A stretch of DNA of 64,000 nt, taken from assembly GCF_004364345.1 (NCBI RefSeq), contig NZ_SOCA01000001.1, positions 744,001-808,000 on the forward strand. Reading direction: 5' to 3'. Shown piece by piece: positions 1-9,307 of this stretch (positions are counted from its first letter, which is position 1; the number at the start of each line of letters is the position of its first letter). Under the pieces are notes generated by a model that was not told the DNA's origin, did no database searches, and worked only from the letters and a program-made list of their open reading frames with translations. The DNA comes from Prosthecobacter fusiformis. GTDB lineage: Bacteria; Verrucomicrobiota; Verrucomicrobiia; Verrucomicrobiales; Verrucomicrobiaceae. The position numbers and the translations under genes are program-made.

Positions 1-67
1 TGAAAGGCTTGGGGAAATCAGCAGCGAACGCCGAGGTGGCGAGCAGGGACAAAAGCAGACGGTTCAT
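1..67 (-). CDS. 5' end of a secreted protein (cut by window edge)
   Basis: Reading leftward from an ATG at 65-67, the first 22 codons give MNRLLLSLLATSAFAADFPK and continue off the window. This is a clean signal peptide: basic start, leucine-rich core and an A-F-A-A cleavage site. The mature protein is not in the window, so no function can be given. The gene lies 95 bases downstream of the propeller-like gene on the same strand and may share its transcript. Confidence 0.7.
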   Translation of the reverse strand, partial: MNRLLLSLLATSAFAADFPKPF

Positions 68-162
68 AGGCTGGAAAAATCGAAACGGACGAAAGGATAA
101 AAACTCACCTCATCACAACAATCTTCACGGGGTCTCTCACAAAAAGAAAGCTCTTCGCTCAT

Positions 163-2619
163 TTACTGTCCCAGAGCCTGTTTTTGCAGAAACTCGACCC
201 CGTATTCGCCAGCGGGAATCCAGAGATCCAGCGCCGGGGTCACCGCCGCCCGGTCCACCTGTAGCCAAAGAGTCTCCGGCGTGTCGTAGGCCGCGATGGC
301 GCTCAGCTTCCCTGTATCCGCCGCAATGCCTGCCAGTTCCAGATTCCCTGGACTGCTGGCCAGCAGATGTCCGCCGGTGACATGCAGACGTGTAGGGAGC
401 GCATTTGTGTTCCAAGACGATACCTGTCCCAGCCGCGCAGTCACTGGGTCATAACCAATGGCCACCACTCCCGTCGGGCCCATTTCCTTGGTTAAGAACA
501 GGCGCGTGCCCGCCCCAACTGCGGCAGAATTGAATGTCGTGGCCGTGACATACTCCGTGAGCTGATAAACGTTTACGCCATCGTAGGCACTGGCCTGCAC
601 CACCCGAGTCGGTGCCAGATCCCGGCGCAAAGACAGATCACTTTGAGTCAAAAGCACCGCTCCTTGTGCATCCGCCTGCGCCACACTCAGCAACTGTCCC
701 GGCAGGGAAACAGCATCCCGCAGCAGCGGTTCGCCGGTGCGAAAATCCACCACTTGCAACCAGGAACGAAGCTGCTTGGGAGATGTGCGCATCGGCACTT
801 TCACCTGCGCCGTGCTTTCCAAACCCGGCAACGTCACCGCCTCATCCTTGACGTCATGACTGAAGAAGACAAACCCCGTTTCAGCAAAAGCGGCAGAGGC
901 ATGCGCCACCCTTCCCTGCACCCTTAGCACGCGCGGCTCTTTAGCCACCAGCACTCCCTTTGTATAATGAAGAGGCGAAATCGCCATCACGACGGAAGAT
1001 GTAGAAAGCAATCCTGGAGACAACTCCGCTGAAGCCGCCGCTACGGGCCAGTTCCACAAGGGCGGGGAAGCGTGCCGCGCGGGGATGTACCAGAGAAGAG
1101 TCTCGGCATTCACCCATAAGGGTTGCACCCGGGCCAGATCCACAGCCCTGGCGTCAAGCCCATGCATGACCTGCTCCTTCGTGTCCAATACCGTGATGGC
1201 GGCGGGATCCGCCAGACTCAGCGCCCAAGTCCGCATTCGTGACCCTTGGCCACTCATTTCGGTCACCCATTGAGCGACCAGCAAATCATCCCCCTTCAGG
1301 CTCACTCCCACCACTTTTCCAGGCCCCAGGACCAGTTCCTCCACCAGCAGATCAGGATCATTAATGGGGGTAATGCGCAGCCGCGATATCGGTTCATCAG
1401 CGGTCAGTCCAGGCAGCAACATTGCCAGTCCATGGCTCATGCCGTCACCGTCCTCCACTTGTACGAGAAAATCCCCCACTGGCAGCACCCGGTCCGTACG
1501 CCAAGCGAGCGACATTTCCATGATCGGCTCCAGGGGATCAGTCGCGCTTTTCACATGCAATTTTTCCCCTTGGATACTGCCTTCATACCCCAAGAGTTGG
1601 AAGCTCTTAGCAGGCTTGGAGCGCACACTTTTGATATCCGTTCCTGGTTCCACCGCCACCTCATGAAGCCGCTTTTGCGCACCTTCCCGCACCGCCACCA
1701 TCAGTCGGTTGCCCTGCACCTGAAACCCCGGCTTGCTGCCGGCAAAGTGAAGTTTGCCCAGCAACTTCGGCATTGCAGGCTCCGCCAGGTCCACCCGTGT
1801 CAGCAATGTCTTGCGGGTTTTAGTGGCATCCACCACCGTCGTTAGGATGTGCAAATGCCTGCCGATCAGCACTCCATCCGCCATCCGGCCTTCCAGGCGC
1901 ACCTCCCTGATCAGCACCGGCGCACCCGCCTCAATCCGCAGCAGAAAAAGTTGGGCCGCACCCGCACGTCCCTGGCCATTGGCCCGCCCCAGAAGCGCCA
2001 CCTGTGAGCCCGTTTCATCCAGCAGAAACATCTGTGCGCTGGCCAGTGGCAACCGCAAGACACCCGTGCGCAGCGGATTCACCGGATCACTGAGATCCAG
2101 CACCTGCAAACCACGCGATGCACTGAAATACAATAATTGGTTATCCGCCACCTGCCAGACACCAGGCTCTTTCCCTTGCCCTTTGACCAGTGGATCCGGG
2201 GCTTCTGGAGCGCTTGTCTTTAGCCTGTCCAGCCGCCTGGGAGCAGCCACCCTCGGCAGCTCAGTCCTGGCGAAAAGCTTCTTCCCATAAGTAAAGCGCG
2301 AGGGGAATTTCGGTGACCGATACCCCTGCACCCGAACCTCTCCCTCTTTAACTCCCGCAGGCAGCGTAAAGCTGATGTCCCGCATCTGCTCCCGCCCCAG
2401 GCTCCTCGGATATTTCACCGCAAGCGGCTTCCAGCCCGCCACAGACTTCCTCTCCAGCACCAGCTGCTGATAGCTCAACGCGAGAGGCACCGACAGAACC
2501 CCATCAGCAAACTTCGTCCGCAAAGTCACCCCCGTCCCCGCTGGCGTGACGCCATAACCACCCCTCACGAAAAGTATCGTGGTTAATAAAATACAGATCG
2601 CGAAGCAACGGGGGTTCAC
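163..2619 (-). CDS. Large secreted beta-propeller-like protein, function unknown
   Basis: The product is 818 residues with an N-terminal signal peptide (about residues 1-23, ending near GGYG). The body is rich in short strand-turn repeats of the LVIVD/propeller type, for example a stretch reading L-Q-V-L-D-L-S-D-P-V-N-P-L near residue 175 and later V-D-L-A-E-P-A-M-P-K-L-L-G. There are no catalytic motifs I recognise. I infer an exported or periplasmic propeller used for binding or scaffolding. It sits 69 bases downstream of the anti-sigma gene on the same strand, so it may belong to the sigma/anti-sigma operon and be part of the envelope function that operon controls. It could instead be an enzyme of an uncharacterised propeller family. 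Confidence 0.75.
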   Translation of the reverse strand: MNPRCFAICILLTTILFVRGGYGVTPAGTGVTLRTKFADGVLSVPLALSYQQLVLERKSVAGWKPLAVKYPRSLGREQMRDISFTLPAGVKEGEVRVQGYRSPKFPSRFTYGKKLFARTELPRVAAPRRLDRLKTSAPEAPDPLVKGQGKEPGVWQVADNQLLYFSASRGLQVLDLSDPVNPLRTGVLRLPLASAQMFLLDETGSQVALLGRANGQGRAGAAQLFLLRIEAGAPVLIREVRLEGRMADGVLIGRHLHILTTVVDATKTRKTLLTRVDLAEPAMPKLLGKLHFAGSKPGFQVQGNRLMVAVREGAQKRLHEVAVEPGTDIKSVRSKPAKSFQLLGYEGSIQGEKLHVKSATDPLEPIMEMSLAWRTDRVLPVGDFLVQVEDGDGMSHGLAMLLPGLTADEPISRLRITPINDPDLLVEELVLGPGKVVGVSLKGDDLLVAQWVTEMSGQGSRMRTWALSLADPAAITVLDTKEQVMHGLDARAVDLARVQPLWVNAETLLWYIPARHASPPLWNWPVAAASAELSPGLLSTSSVVMAISPLHYTKGVLVAKEPRVLRVQGRVAHASAAFAETGFVFFSHDVKDEAVTLPGLESTAQVKVPMRTSPKQLRSWLQVVDFRTGEPLLRDAVSLPGQLLSVAQADAQGAVLLTQSDLSLRRDLAPTRVVQASAYDGVNVYQLTEYVTATTFNSAAVGAGTRLFLTKEMGPTGVVAIGYDPVTARLGQVSSWNTNALPTRLHVTGGHLLASSPGNLELAGIAADTGKLSAIAAYDTPETLWLQVDRAAVTPALDLWIPAGEYGVEFLQKQALGQ

Positions 2620-2688
2620 ACGATTTTTAGGAGAATCTGTCTTGTAACAAAAAACCCTCCTCCATTACAAGCCTGTTCCGCCTCCTGC

Positions 2689-4104
2689 TCAAGGTGAGGC
2701 AGGGACCGGCACAACAATAATCTGAGTCGATCCCCCTCCAATAACATTGGAAACAGAGCCTGTGATCACGCCATTGTTCTGTGAATGCAGCGTGATCAGC
2801 CCCCCCTGCCCCGGCCCCACCACCAGTGAAGGACTCATGTTTCCCACCACATTCGAGGGCTGGGAAGGAATGGCCGATGTCCCAGCATAGAGGTTGCCGC
2901 TCCCACTGCTGAAACGCAAAACGTCCCCCTCCTGCTGAATCTCCACGATCATGTCATCCTCGGCCTTTTGGCCCCCTAATGGAATGCGGAACTGGCCGGG
3001 CGGGATCTCCATGGCAGCAGGCACATTTTGCGCACGGATTTGCTCCACTTCTTCTTCTGTCAGCAACCGGTCCGTCTGCTCACTGCCTTCCTCGACCATA
3101 TAAATGAGGAATCCGGGAGTCAATGGAGTTAGACGCTGCTCCCGCGCTTCGGTGAGCATTTGCAAAGCCTCCCACTGCCCGCGCGTCACCGGCAGTTCCT
3201 CATCTCCCGAAATGTCGCCGATGATTCCCAACGACCCCGCATCCGCCACTAGGCCAGCCATCCGCCCGGGATCTTCCCAGGCAGCCTTGCCACCGGTCGT
3301 CGTGAGTCCCGCCAGCAGACTGCGCAACTGCCGTCTCTCCGGCTGCTGCGGATAAATTTCCCGGTGCAAAATGAGGGCCAGACCCGCCTCATCCACGGAA
3401 AGATCACATCCCCCCAGCGCCGCCACGGCACGCATGGCCTTCCAAAAAGAGATGGGCCCAGATTCAAAAGTAATCTTCCTCTGTGCTGCATCCACTGGCA
3501 GGGTCACACGCAGCTTTTCCAGGGACTCAGACTTCAGATGATTAAGCTCCAGCATCTGCCCCTGCAGCAGTCCCAGTGCCTCGCGCAGGGTGACCTGACG
3601 CAAGGACACCTGCGGTAAAATAAAAGCATCCAGCCGCTCCGGCAGCGACCTTTCGGGCAGGGCTGCTTGCGCCACCACAGGTGCCTGGACAGCCACACCG
3701 GGCAATTTCACCCGTTGCTTCTTCACTTGAGGCAGCACTTCCTTTTTGGCCATTTGTGGAGAACCTTTTGTGTCTGGCCAGAACGACCAGCACACCATCC
3801 CCAGCATCAGCAAGGCGGCCATCGCCATCACTCGCCGGGACCACGATCTGCTCCATGCTTTTGGTTTGGCACGTTGTGCATTGAATGCCTTGAGTCTCAA
3901 AGACTCCGCCCTCTCACCGGCCCTCGCCTTGACGTTTGCTTCTATCAGCGATTCGAACCGAGCCTGCGCAGCCAGTTCACGGGCACAGTCCGGGGAATCC
4001 CCCACCTCTTTCCAAAGCTGCGCCGCCTCTTCAGGTGACGCTGTACCATCCAGCCAGCGTAGCAGCCGATGGTTAAAGTCAGGTTCTTGAGGATTCGTGG
4101 ACAT
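2689..4104 (-). CDS. Membrane-anchored anti-sigma factor-like protein with STN/secretin-type domain
   Basis: I chose the ATG at 4104, two bases after the sigma-factor stop codon, which implies translational coupling; an in-frame start at 4140 would overlap the sigma gene. The 471-residue product has a soluble N-terminal region with a zinc-less anti-sigma look (residues 1-75, L-L-R-W-L-D-G then P-E-E-A-A-Q-L), one transmembrane helix (about 92-109) and a long outer part. Residues about 160-250 resemble the STN/secretin short domain (L-R-E-A-L-G-L-L-Q-G). The C-terminus is Gly/Ser/Asn-rich. Family knowledge: in Verrucomicrobiota and Planctomycetota such proteins hold ECF-like sigma factors at the membrane. 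The function is inferred from gene order and topology. Confidence 0.7.
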   Translation of the reverse strand: MSTNPQEPDFNHRLLRWLDGTASPEEAAQLWKEVGDSPDCARELAAQARFESLIEANVKARAGERAESLRLKAFNAQRAKPKAWSRSWSRRVMAMAALLMLGMVCWSFWPDTKGSPQMAKKEVLPQVKKQRVKLPGVAVQAPVVAQAALPERSLPERLDAFILPQVSLRQVTLREALGLLQGQMLELNHLKSESLEKLRVTLPVDAAQRKITFESGPISFWKAMRAVAALGGCDLSVDEAGLALILHREIYPQQPERRQLRSLLAGLTTTGGKAAWEDPGRMAGLVADAGSLGIIGDISGDEELPVTRGQWEALQMLTEAREQRLTPLTPGFLIYMVEEGSEQTDRLLTEEEVEQIRAQNVPAAMEIPPGQFRIPLGGQKAEDDMIVEIQQEGDVLRFSSGSGNLYAGTSAIPSQPSNVVGNMSPSLVVGPGQGGLITLHSQNNGVITGSVSNVIGGGSTQIIVVPVPASP

Positions 4105-4106
4105 AT

Positions 4107-4625
4107 TCAATAAGGCAGACCCAGACGACGCTGCACACACTCCCGGAGCTGCTTGCGCAGGCGGCTTAAAACTTGATACAGAGCCTCCGTGGAAATGCGG
4201 GCATTCAGCGCAATCACCTCCACCGGCTGCTCCTGATAATAACGTGCCTCCAGAATGCTGGCGCTACGCTCAGGCAGGATCTCCAGGCAAAAATTCAGGG
4301 CCTTCTCCCGGTCCTGCACGCTGGCCTCAGCCTCCTCCTGTGCAAATCCGCGGGACAGCGCTTCCAAGGTTTCCGGCGTGCACGTTTCCGGCAGCCGCGC
4401 CCGCAGCCGCCGGTCCTCCAGGATCTTCTTGGCTGCAACACCCCGTGCCCAGGCGCCGAAAGAACGCGAGGGATCATAGGATTCAAATTTCTTCCACAAG
4501 ATCATAGCCACCTCCTGAAACACATCCTCCCTCGTCACCGGATCCCTCACCGCCGCTCCGATAAAAGCTCGCAGGTCAGGCTGCGCTGCAAGAAACAAAG
4601 GAAGAAAGGGGTCACGGTTGGACAT
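4107..4625 (-). CDS. ECF-like RNA polymerase sigma factor
   Basis: The start ATG at 4625 (MSNRDPFLPLF) is preferred over the longer frame from 4739, because the extension is not sigma-like and crosses the divergent promoter. The product is 172 residues, the usual length for ECF sigma factors. Region 2 is visible at about residues 28-72 (E-D-V-F-Q-E-V-A then S-F-G-A-W-A-R-G-V-A), and region 4 helix-turn-helix near the C-terminus (A-L-N-A-R-I-S-T-E-A-L-Y-Q-V-L-S-R-L-R). It matches the sigma subgroup common in Planctomycetota/Verrucomicrobiota that is paired with a membrane anti-sigma encoded directly downstream, as here. Tandem palindromes lie 38-71 bases upstream. Target promoters cannot be read from the window. 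Confidence 0.85.
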   Translation of the reverse strand: MSNRDPFLPLFLAAQPDLRAFIGAAVRDPVTREDVFQEVAMILWKKFESYDPSRSFGAWARGVAAKKILEDRRLRARLPETCTPETLEALSRGFAQEEAEASVQDREKALNFCLEILPERSASILEARYYQEQPVEVIALNARISTEALYQVLSRLRKQLRECVQRRLGLPY

Positions 4626-4662
4626 CGGAAAGTTGTCACCTTCTCCTTGACAGAAAGCCCCA

Positions 4663-4696
4663 TTTTCTGACAGAAAAACTTTTTCCGTCAGAAAAA
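4663..4696. promoter_or_regulatory. Two adjacent palindromes between the sigma gene and the 1467-residue protein gene
   Basis: TTTTCTG-A-CAGAAAA (4663-4677) is a perfect 7-base dyad. TTTTTC-CGTCA-GAAAAA (4680-4696) is a second one, centred about 18 bases away. A third TGACAGAAA half-site lies at 4648-4656. The sites sit between divergent genes (sigma at 4625 leftward, secreted protein at 4738 rightward), so they could be an operator or activator site for both. Assignment to a specific regulator is not possible. Confidence 0.5.
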
Positions 4697-4737
4697 CACC
4701 AAGTTTAACAAAGAGTTCGTGAACCAACCACCCAGCC

Positions 4738-7700
4738 ATGTTTCACGCACTCAAGGTAACGCTTTTTTCAATACCCGTCCTCGCGGCCTCCTTTTCTGCC
4801 TTAGGGGCTGAGCAGCCTTCTATCGCCGCCCCTTCTTCCATTCGGCTAGATTCAGGCTGGATTGAGCCACCTTATTACCCCACCCATCGTCTCAGCGAAG
4901 GTCATTTGATGAAATTCGGCACGGTCGTCCTTGGCGAAGAATCTCCTTCCCAGGAAAAATCAGTCTTTAACTCTGGGACCGAGCCCCTTTCCAACATCCA
5001 GGCAACCTTCAGCGGCCCCGAGGCCGGAGCTTTCAGTATTGAGCTGCCACCCTCCACTCCACCCGGCACATCGGCCACTCTCAGGTTTAAATTTCGCCCC
5101 TTCAAAGTCGGGCCTCATGGGGCCAAAGTCACCCTGACCTGGGACGGCCTGACCGGCCCGGCTCACGAATACTTCCTCGGCGGCACAGGCGCTTATGGAA
5201 AGGCCGCCAACCTCCGCTTCCCTCATCGCCAAAATTGGACTGGCACCGCCCTGGCGGAGCTGCCCAATGGCAATGTGCTCATGGCCGGTTATCAGCCGCT
5301 TCACGTCCCCGGAAACATCGTTTCCACCCTCCGTGAGCTGACGCCTGAAGGCACGGAAACCGGCCGCTTTGGCAGCCATTCGAGCTGGGGAAAAATCACC
5401 ACCCTCGCCGTCCAGAGCGACGGCAAACTCATCATCGGCGGGGACATGAACGGCATGCAAACCTGCTTCGCCAGCCCCCTGCCCGGAAATTTCGGCACGG
5501 CACTCCGGCCCGGATACCTCTTCCGCTTCCATCCTGACGGCAGCTTTGATGACACCTTTAAATCCCCCCCCAGCACGGAATACAATCCCCAAACCTTCAT
5601 CACCCATGCCATTGTTGTCTTGCCAGATGGCCGCATCCTCGTTGGTGGTGAGGGGGATTATGCCGGTCATCAAAACTTGGTTAGACTCAATGCGGATGGC
5701 AGCGTGGATGAAACCTTTCTCCTGCCTGCTCCAGACGGCCCCGTCTATGCCCTGGCTTTGCAGGAAGATGGCGGTGTGATTGTCGGCGGTGCCTTCACAT
5801 CTCTGGATCCAGAGGCCCCGGCAAGCATGTATAAGGGACTCGGCCGCCTGAATGCCGATGGCAGCCCGGACCCCGCTTTTCATAACCCAGGCTTTGCCCT
5901 CGTCTCCGCCCTCGCCACCGCCTCAGGCCAGCTTGCCATCGCAGGCATCCGCCCGCCGGAATCCATCTACGGACAGGAGCCCGCGTTGGAATGGGTGACT
6001 CCCTGGGTGACCTTGATCAGTCCCTCGGGTTCCCCCCTTTTGTCTCGCTTTCTACCCGCCCAGGTGGCTTTCCCTAGTAGCAGCCCTACCGCCCTCCGTG
6101 AAAAAGCGCCCCGTGCGCTTTCCATACTCAGCAGCGGGGATGTCTTCGTCATTCATCAGCCTGCCATGGCCCCCTTTCAGCAATCTCTGCCTCAGGTTAT
6201 TCATCTTCAGAACCCCTATTATGGAGGCTCCTACAGCTTGACCCAGCGCCAGCTTTTTGACCAGGATGTGCTGGCCATCCACGCCCAGCGCGATGGCAAA
6301 GTACTCATCGCCGGAAAAATGCGGCACACTCTCGCAGGCAACCCTTACGACTTCATCTTGAATGGCCAGCTTCCGGGCATCATCGGCCTGACAAACATCG
6401 GTTCAGCCACCTTTCACCAGCCTGTATTATACCCACTTCCCTGGATTGCCCCCGCTTCCTCCAGGCCCGTGAATGGCTTCGCCCAACTGGATATTGACGG
6501 CCTCTATCCTCGTCAGCCTATCCCGGATGCCCTTGGCGTTCAAAATTGCAGCGACGGCCTAACCACTCTTCAGATCCATCAAAACCTCGGCCACGTCCTC
6601 TTCGCCGTACATCCGCTGAGTGCGGTCCCCCAAAGTCACCTGCCAGAGGTCCAGTTCACCGGCCCAGATGCAGACAAGTTCACCTGCACTGAAACGATGG
6701 TCGCATGGACCATGCAATGGGATCCGAATGACACCACTCCGCGCCCGCCTACAGTCTGGCTCGTCCAGGCCCGTCACGCCCAGCCCGGCACTTTGCGTGC
6801 AATCGCGCATATCTCTTATCCAGGGGATCAGTCATCACCGTCGAAGGTGTTTGACGTCGCTCTGGAGTCCAGAGCTGAGCCAGGAAACCTCGCCCGTCTC
6901 CAGGTCACTGACCAGATGGCAGACACTCCGTTACCCCCAGGCTCCACGTCCTACTTCGGCCTTTCCATCGATTCGCAAAATCAGCTCCCCACTCCCCAAA
7001 TCCTGGCCTTAAAAACACCCACGCCTGCCCCTCCTGCGGGGATCAATGAGCGCACTTTATTGCTGACAAATACCGGCACAGAACCCCTTTCGGTTGAGTT
7101 CACGCTCGACGGAGATCACGCATCCAGCTTCTCCGTCTCAGAGCCACTCTCCCGTGTCATCCAACCCGGCGGAACCACGACCGTGGGCATTCACTTCCAG
7201 GCGAACCGCCTGGGGCTTCATCAAGCACGGCTTGGGATCAAAGATCCCTCCATCCGCACTTGGACCTATGACATTCATCTCGAAGGATTTCATGAAGCCA
7301 CTTCAGAACGGCTCATCTCACCTCTCGCCCATATTGCCCAGAGTGGAGAAACAGTCACTTTGGAGGCGATGACTTCAAGTGAGGCGGGTTTCTCTTATCA
7401 ATGGTTTTATCAGAATCGCCGACTCCCTTCGGAAACCAGCCGCACATTGACGCTGGCCGCCATTCGCACCGCCCAGGCTGGCAGCTATTATGTGAAGATC
7501 ACTTCCGCATCCGGCACACGGATTAGTGGCACAGCCCGTGTGGCTGTGATCGGCCATGAATCATCCTCGCTCACCTACGTACCAGGAAAGTTCCTTCGGC
7601 TAAACCAACCCGTCGCGGGGCCAACGGTAACCTATGAATGGCTTCGCGATGGCCATCCTCTTCCCTCATCCAGCAAGGGGAAAAAGAGCCAGGCGCTTAC

Positions 7701-9141
7701 CCTTTATCCCAAAGCTGCCGATGCAGGCACCTACACCTGCCGCGTGACGCTGGGCAATGCGCAGCGCACAGGTGTGTCCTATGGGCTGACCCCAAAACTG
7801 CCTCCTGTACCTGCTGCCGCCCCCACCCTCTATTCATGGAAAGTCGGCCAGCAGGTATCGGAGCAGCTGGTCTTCACTGGCGAAGTCACCCAATACCTCG
7901 CCTCAGGCCTCCCTCCCGGGATCCGGCTCAATCCTCTCACCGGCCAACTCACCGGCACACCTTTTCGTGACGGCACTTATTCCATCACCGCCCATGCTAA
8001 AAATGCCGCTGGGACTTCCAGTATCCAGCAGATTCCAGCCAGTGTCCTCCCGCTGGGCATTTATGAAAGGGGGCGTTTCGTCGGCCTCATTGACCGGGAT
8101 ACGCCAGGCACCTTCGGCCGGGGAGGACCATTGCTGCTCATCGTCAGTTCCTCAGGCAGCTACACTGGCACCTTGAGCCTCTATACCAGCCCGGTCAAAC
8201 GGCTGAATCATCGCTTCACGGGCACACTCCAATGGAGCGATGAGGACAAAGCCGTCATAGCAACCACCTTGACCGGCCCGGACGGCCCCTGCGCTGTCAA
8301 AATCACCCTAACTGATTATCTCGGAAAAATCACCCTGGATGACAAGCCTGCTGGCGTCTGCCGTCTCATCATTACCGGTCACCACCACCCAACCTTTTTT
8401 CACAGCCATTTCCTTCCAGTGGAGACAGATCCCTCCATGATGGCCACCGGTTACGCCCGCAGCAGTATTTCCACCTCGGGAAATGTAGCCATCGCTGGCC
8501 GTCTGGCTACCCGGGAGGGTGTCATCCCCTTCGTCTCCAGTTTCCCTCTCTGTGATGACGTCAGCATACCCTTTGCCCCAGTTCATGCCTGGCTACCGAA
8601 ATATGAAACCTTCTCCGGCTGGATGACCATTCCGCTGGGTTCAGTCATTCAGACTCAGGGGGAACTGGGCTGGAATGCCGACTCGCATCAGGCAGGCGAG
8701 ATTCGTTTCAGCCACCGCTCTGCCATTCACCGCACACCTGCCACGGGCGAAAGTTTGTTAGGCATTGACGGACAGGACAACCTCCTGGAAATGACCTTTT
8801 CCACGGGCGAAAGCCAGCAGTTTATGCTCAACTCTCGCAACCAGATCCTGCCTGGTGAAACCGGCACCAGAAACTGGCCTTCACCTTCTCTGGGCGGACT
8901 ACTCCAAACCGCCAGCCTCCATCCGATAACAGGACAGTTGACCGCCTGGACATGGAACACCAAAACCTTCAATGCCGTAACTCCATACGCTAACTCTCCT
9001 CTTCCCTATGGCCGCATAGATGGCCTCACGCTCACCCCGGATGAGCCCCTGCGCGGCATCTTCACCAGCCAAGACAAATCACGCCCCCTGACCGTCCCAA
9101 TCGAAATCAATGTCCTTGGCACCGAAGCAAGCGCTGAGTAA
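4738..9141 (+). CDS. Giant secreted delta-60 / Ig-like repeat protein
   Basis: The product is 1467 residues with a signal peptide (about 1-23, A-L-G-A cleavage). Domains in order: a choice-of-anchor D / ASPM-SPD-2-Hydin-like beta domain (about 55-150, F-G-T-V-V-L-G-E then N-S-G-T-E-P-L-S-N); several delta-60 repeats (about 150-430), each with the pattern R-L-N-A-D-G-S-x-D-x-x-F followed by V-x-A-L-A-x-Q-x-D-G; a second anchor-D-like domain (about 770-850); two Ig-like domains (about 861-938 and 947-1008, with W and Y-x-C/Y-x-V positions); and a He_PIG-type Ig domain (about 1033-1096, G-L-P-P-G-I-R-L-N-P-L-T-G). The last 350 residues are beta-rich and unassigned. Such proteins act outside the cell as adhesins or surface-layer parts. 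It is divergent from the sigma/anti-sigma genes and is a plausible target. Confidence 0.85.
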   Translation: MFHALKVTLFSIPVLAASFSALGAEQPSIAAPSSIRLDSGWIEPPYYPTHRLSEGHLMKFGTVVLGEESPSQEKSVFNSGTEPLSNIQATFSGPEAGAFSIELPPSTPPGTSATLRFKFRPFKVGPHGAKVTLTWDGLTGPAHEYFLGGTGAYGKAANLRFPHRQNWTGTALAELPNGNVLMAGYQPLHVPGNIVSTLRELTPEGTETGRFGSHSSWGKITTLAVQSDGKLIIGGDMNGMQTCFASPLPGNFGTALRPGYLFRFHPDGSFDDTFKSPPSTEYNPQTFITHAIVVLPDGRILVGGEGDYAGHQNLVRLNADGSVDETFLLPAPDGPVYALALQEDGGVIVGGAFTSLDPEAPASMYKGLGRLNADGSPDPAFHNPGFALVSALATASGQLAIAGIRPPESIYGQEPALEWVTPWVTLISPSGSPLLSRFLPAQVAFPSSSPTALREKAPRALSILSSGDVFVIHQPAMAPFQQSLPQVIHLQNPYYGGSYSLTQRQLFDQDVLAIHAQRDGKVLIAGKMRHTLAGNPYDFILNGQLPGIIGLTNIGSATFHQPVLYPLPWIAPASSRPVNGFAQLDIDGLYPRQPIPDALGVQNCSDGLTTLQIHQNLGHVLFAVHPLSAVPQSHLPEVQFTGPDADKFTCTETMVAWTMQWDPNDTTPRPPTVWLVQARHAQPGTLRAIAHISYPGDQSSPSKVFDVALESRAEPGNLARLQVTDQMADTPLPPGSTSYFGLSIDSQNQLPTPQILALKTPTPAPPAGINERTLLLTNTGTEPLSVEFTLDGDHASSFSVSEPLSRVIQPGGTTTVGIHFQANRLGLHQARLGIKDPSIRTWTYDIHLEGFHEATSERLISPLAHIAQSGETVTLEAMTSSEAGFSYQWFYQNRRLPSETSRTLTLAAIRTAQAGSYYVKITSASGTRISGTARVAVIGHESSSLTYVPGKFLRLNQPVAGPTVTYEWLRDGHPLPSSSKGKKSQALTLYPKAADAGTYTCRVTLGNAQRTGVSYGLTPKLPPVPAAAPTLYSWKVGQQVSEQLVFTGEVTQYLASGLPPGIRLNPLTGQLTGTPFRDGTYSITAHAKNAAGTSSIQQIPASVLPLGIYERGRFVGLIDRDTPGTFGRGGPLLLIVSSSGSYTGTLSLYTSPVKRLNHRFTGTLQWSDEDKAVIATTLTGPDGPCAVKITLTDYLGKITLDDKPAGVCRLIITGHHHPTFFHSHFLPVETDPSMMATGYARSSISTSGNVAIAGRLATREGVIPFVSSFPLCDDVSIPFAPVHAWLPKYETFSGWMTIPLGSVIQTQGELGWNADSHQAGEIRFSHRSAIHRTPATGESLLGIDGQDNLLEMTFSTGESQQFMLNSRNQILPGETGTRNWPSPSLGGLLQTASLHPITGQLTAWTWNTKTFNAVTPYANSPLPYGRIDGLTLTPDEPLRGIFTSQDKSRPLTVPIEINVLGTEASAE

Positions 9142-9164
9142 ACGGCCTCCCCGCAGCCCAAGGA

Positions 9165-9202
9165 GTGGGGGCGTCCCGCCCCCACAGCGCCCTCAGGCGC
9201 TG
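9165..9202. terminator. Two back-to-back GC-rich hairpins after the giant secreted protein
   Basis: GTGGGGGCG (9165-9173) pairs with CGCCCCCAC (9177-9185). CAGCGCC (9185-9191) pairs with GGCGCTG (9196-9202) across CTCA. There is no U-run, so this is not a classical intrinsic terminator. It lies between convergent genes and may still end or stabilise transcripts, or it may be a palindromic intergenic repeat. Confidence 0.4.
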
Positions 9203-9307
9203 TGCAGTAAACGAATCACGCACATCGGAGCCAGAGTCAGCTTGTCATCACCAGTTCCAGCTTCAGTGCTCTAATTCGTCGTTCGCTTAACCTCCAAAAA
9301 AGCCACA

